This document shows, one piece after another, positions 5,465-5,588 of a stretch of DNA of 5,588 nt. Both the position numbers and the translations under genes were made by a program. Origin of the DNA: CAYJAD01 sp964372165 (lineage in GTDB: Bacteria > Desulfobacterota > Desulfovibrionia > Desulfovibrionales > Desulfovibrionaceae); contig CAYJPT010000154.1 in the NCBI GenBank assembly GCA_964372165.1, positions 1 through 5,588 on the forward strand. The letters are read 5' to 3'. A model generated the notes under the pieces. It had not been told where the DNA came from. It did no database searches and worked only from the letters and a program-made list of their open reading frames with translations. Numbering within the stretch: the first letter of the stretch is position 1; each line of letters opens with the position of its first letter.

Positions 5465-5588
5465 AGACTCCGCACAATGAATTGTGCAGGAGTCTCAGAG
5501 TGCTGACAAAGTCAGCACGAGCCGATAAATCAAGAGTAGGCGCAATTCACTTGCGCCGTTAAACGAATGATTTTCGTGTCTTACTGCC
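5465..5588 (-). repeat. Dispersed multi-hairpin repeat, copy B (inverted)
   Basis: The reverse complement aligns with copy A (2495-2611), but here the hairpins are nearly perfect. H3 is GACTCC (5466-5471) with GGAGTC (5489-5494), with inner GCACAAT/ATTGTGC and one bulged A. H2 is GTGCTGAC (5500-5507) with GTCAGCAC (5511-5518), 8 of 8 pairs. H1 is GGCGCAA (5539-5545) with TTGCGCC (5551-5557), 7 of 7 pairs. A further ACGAA/TTCGT dyad lies at 5563-5577. It starts 15 bp after the HcyBio stop codon. H3 there could slow or end + strand transcription, but no T run follows it. The repeat may continue past the window end. Confidence 0.75.

Overview
The window reads as chromosomal DNA from an AT-rich member of the Desulfovibrionaceae (sulfate-reducing Desulfobacterota, formerly Deltaproteobacteria). 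The DnaK sequence is very like DnaK proteins I know from Desulfovibrio and its relatives, and a homocysteine-biosynthesis (HcyBio/DUF39) protein and a secreted Sel1-repeat protein fit the same group. This placement rests on remembered family likeness, not on a search. The AT-rich third codon positions and spacers suggest one of the lower-GC, possibly host-associated, lineages.

Layout: there are three complete genes, all on the + strand, each in its own transcription unit with wide spacers. (1) Bases 1-323 hold no gene. They contain a strong intrinsic terminator for something upstream, three inverted-repeat structures, and a promoter with a short leader for dnaK. (2) dnaK (324-2231) is followed by a strong terminator at about 2339-2375. 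(3) Bases 2232-2804 hold no gene. They contain a possible small insertion, the dnaK terminator, and a multi-hairpin repeat (copy A) that ends in a terminator-like hairpin. (4) A secreted Sel1-repeat protein (2805-4037) is followed by an AT-rich spacer. (5) An HcyBio-family protein (4277-5449), the probable L-aspartate semialdehyde sulfurtransferase subunit that makes homocysteine, is followed by a second, inverted copy (B) of the multi-hairpin repeat, which runs to or past the window end.

The genes are not obviously one pathway: cytoplasmic protein folding, an exported repeat protein of unknown role, and sulfur assimilation into homocysteine. I see no new defence, mobile or biosynthetic system. 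The most interesting signal lies between the genes. It is a dispersed repeat whose two copies keep the same hairpins through paired base changes, and which shares a TTGTGCAGG arm motif with the dnaK terminator.
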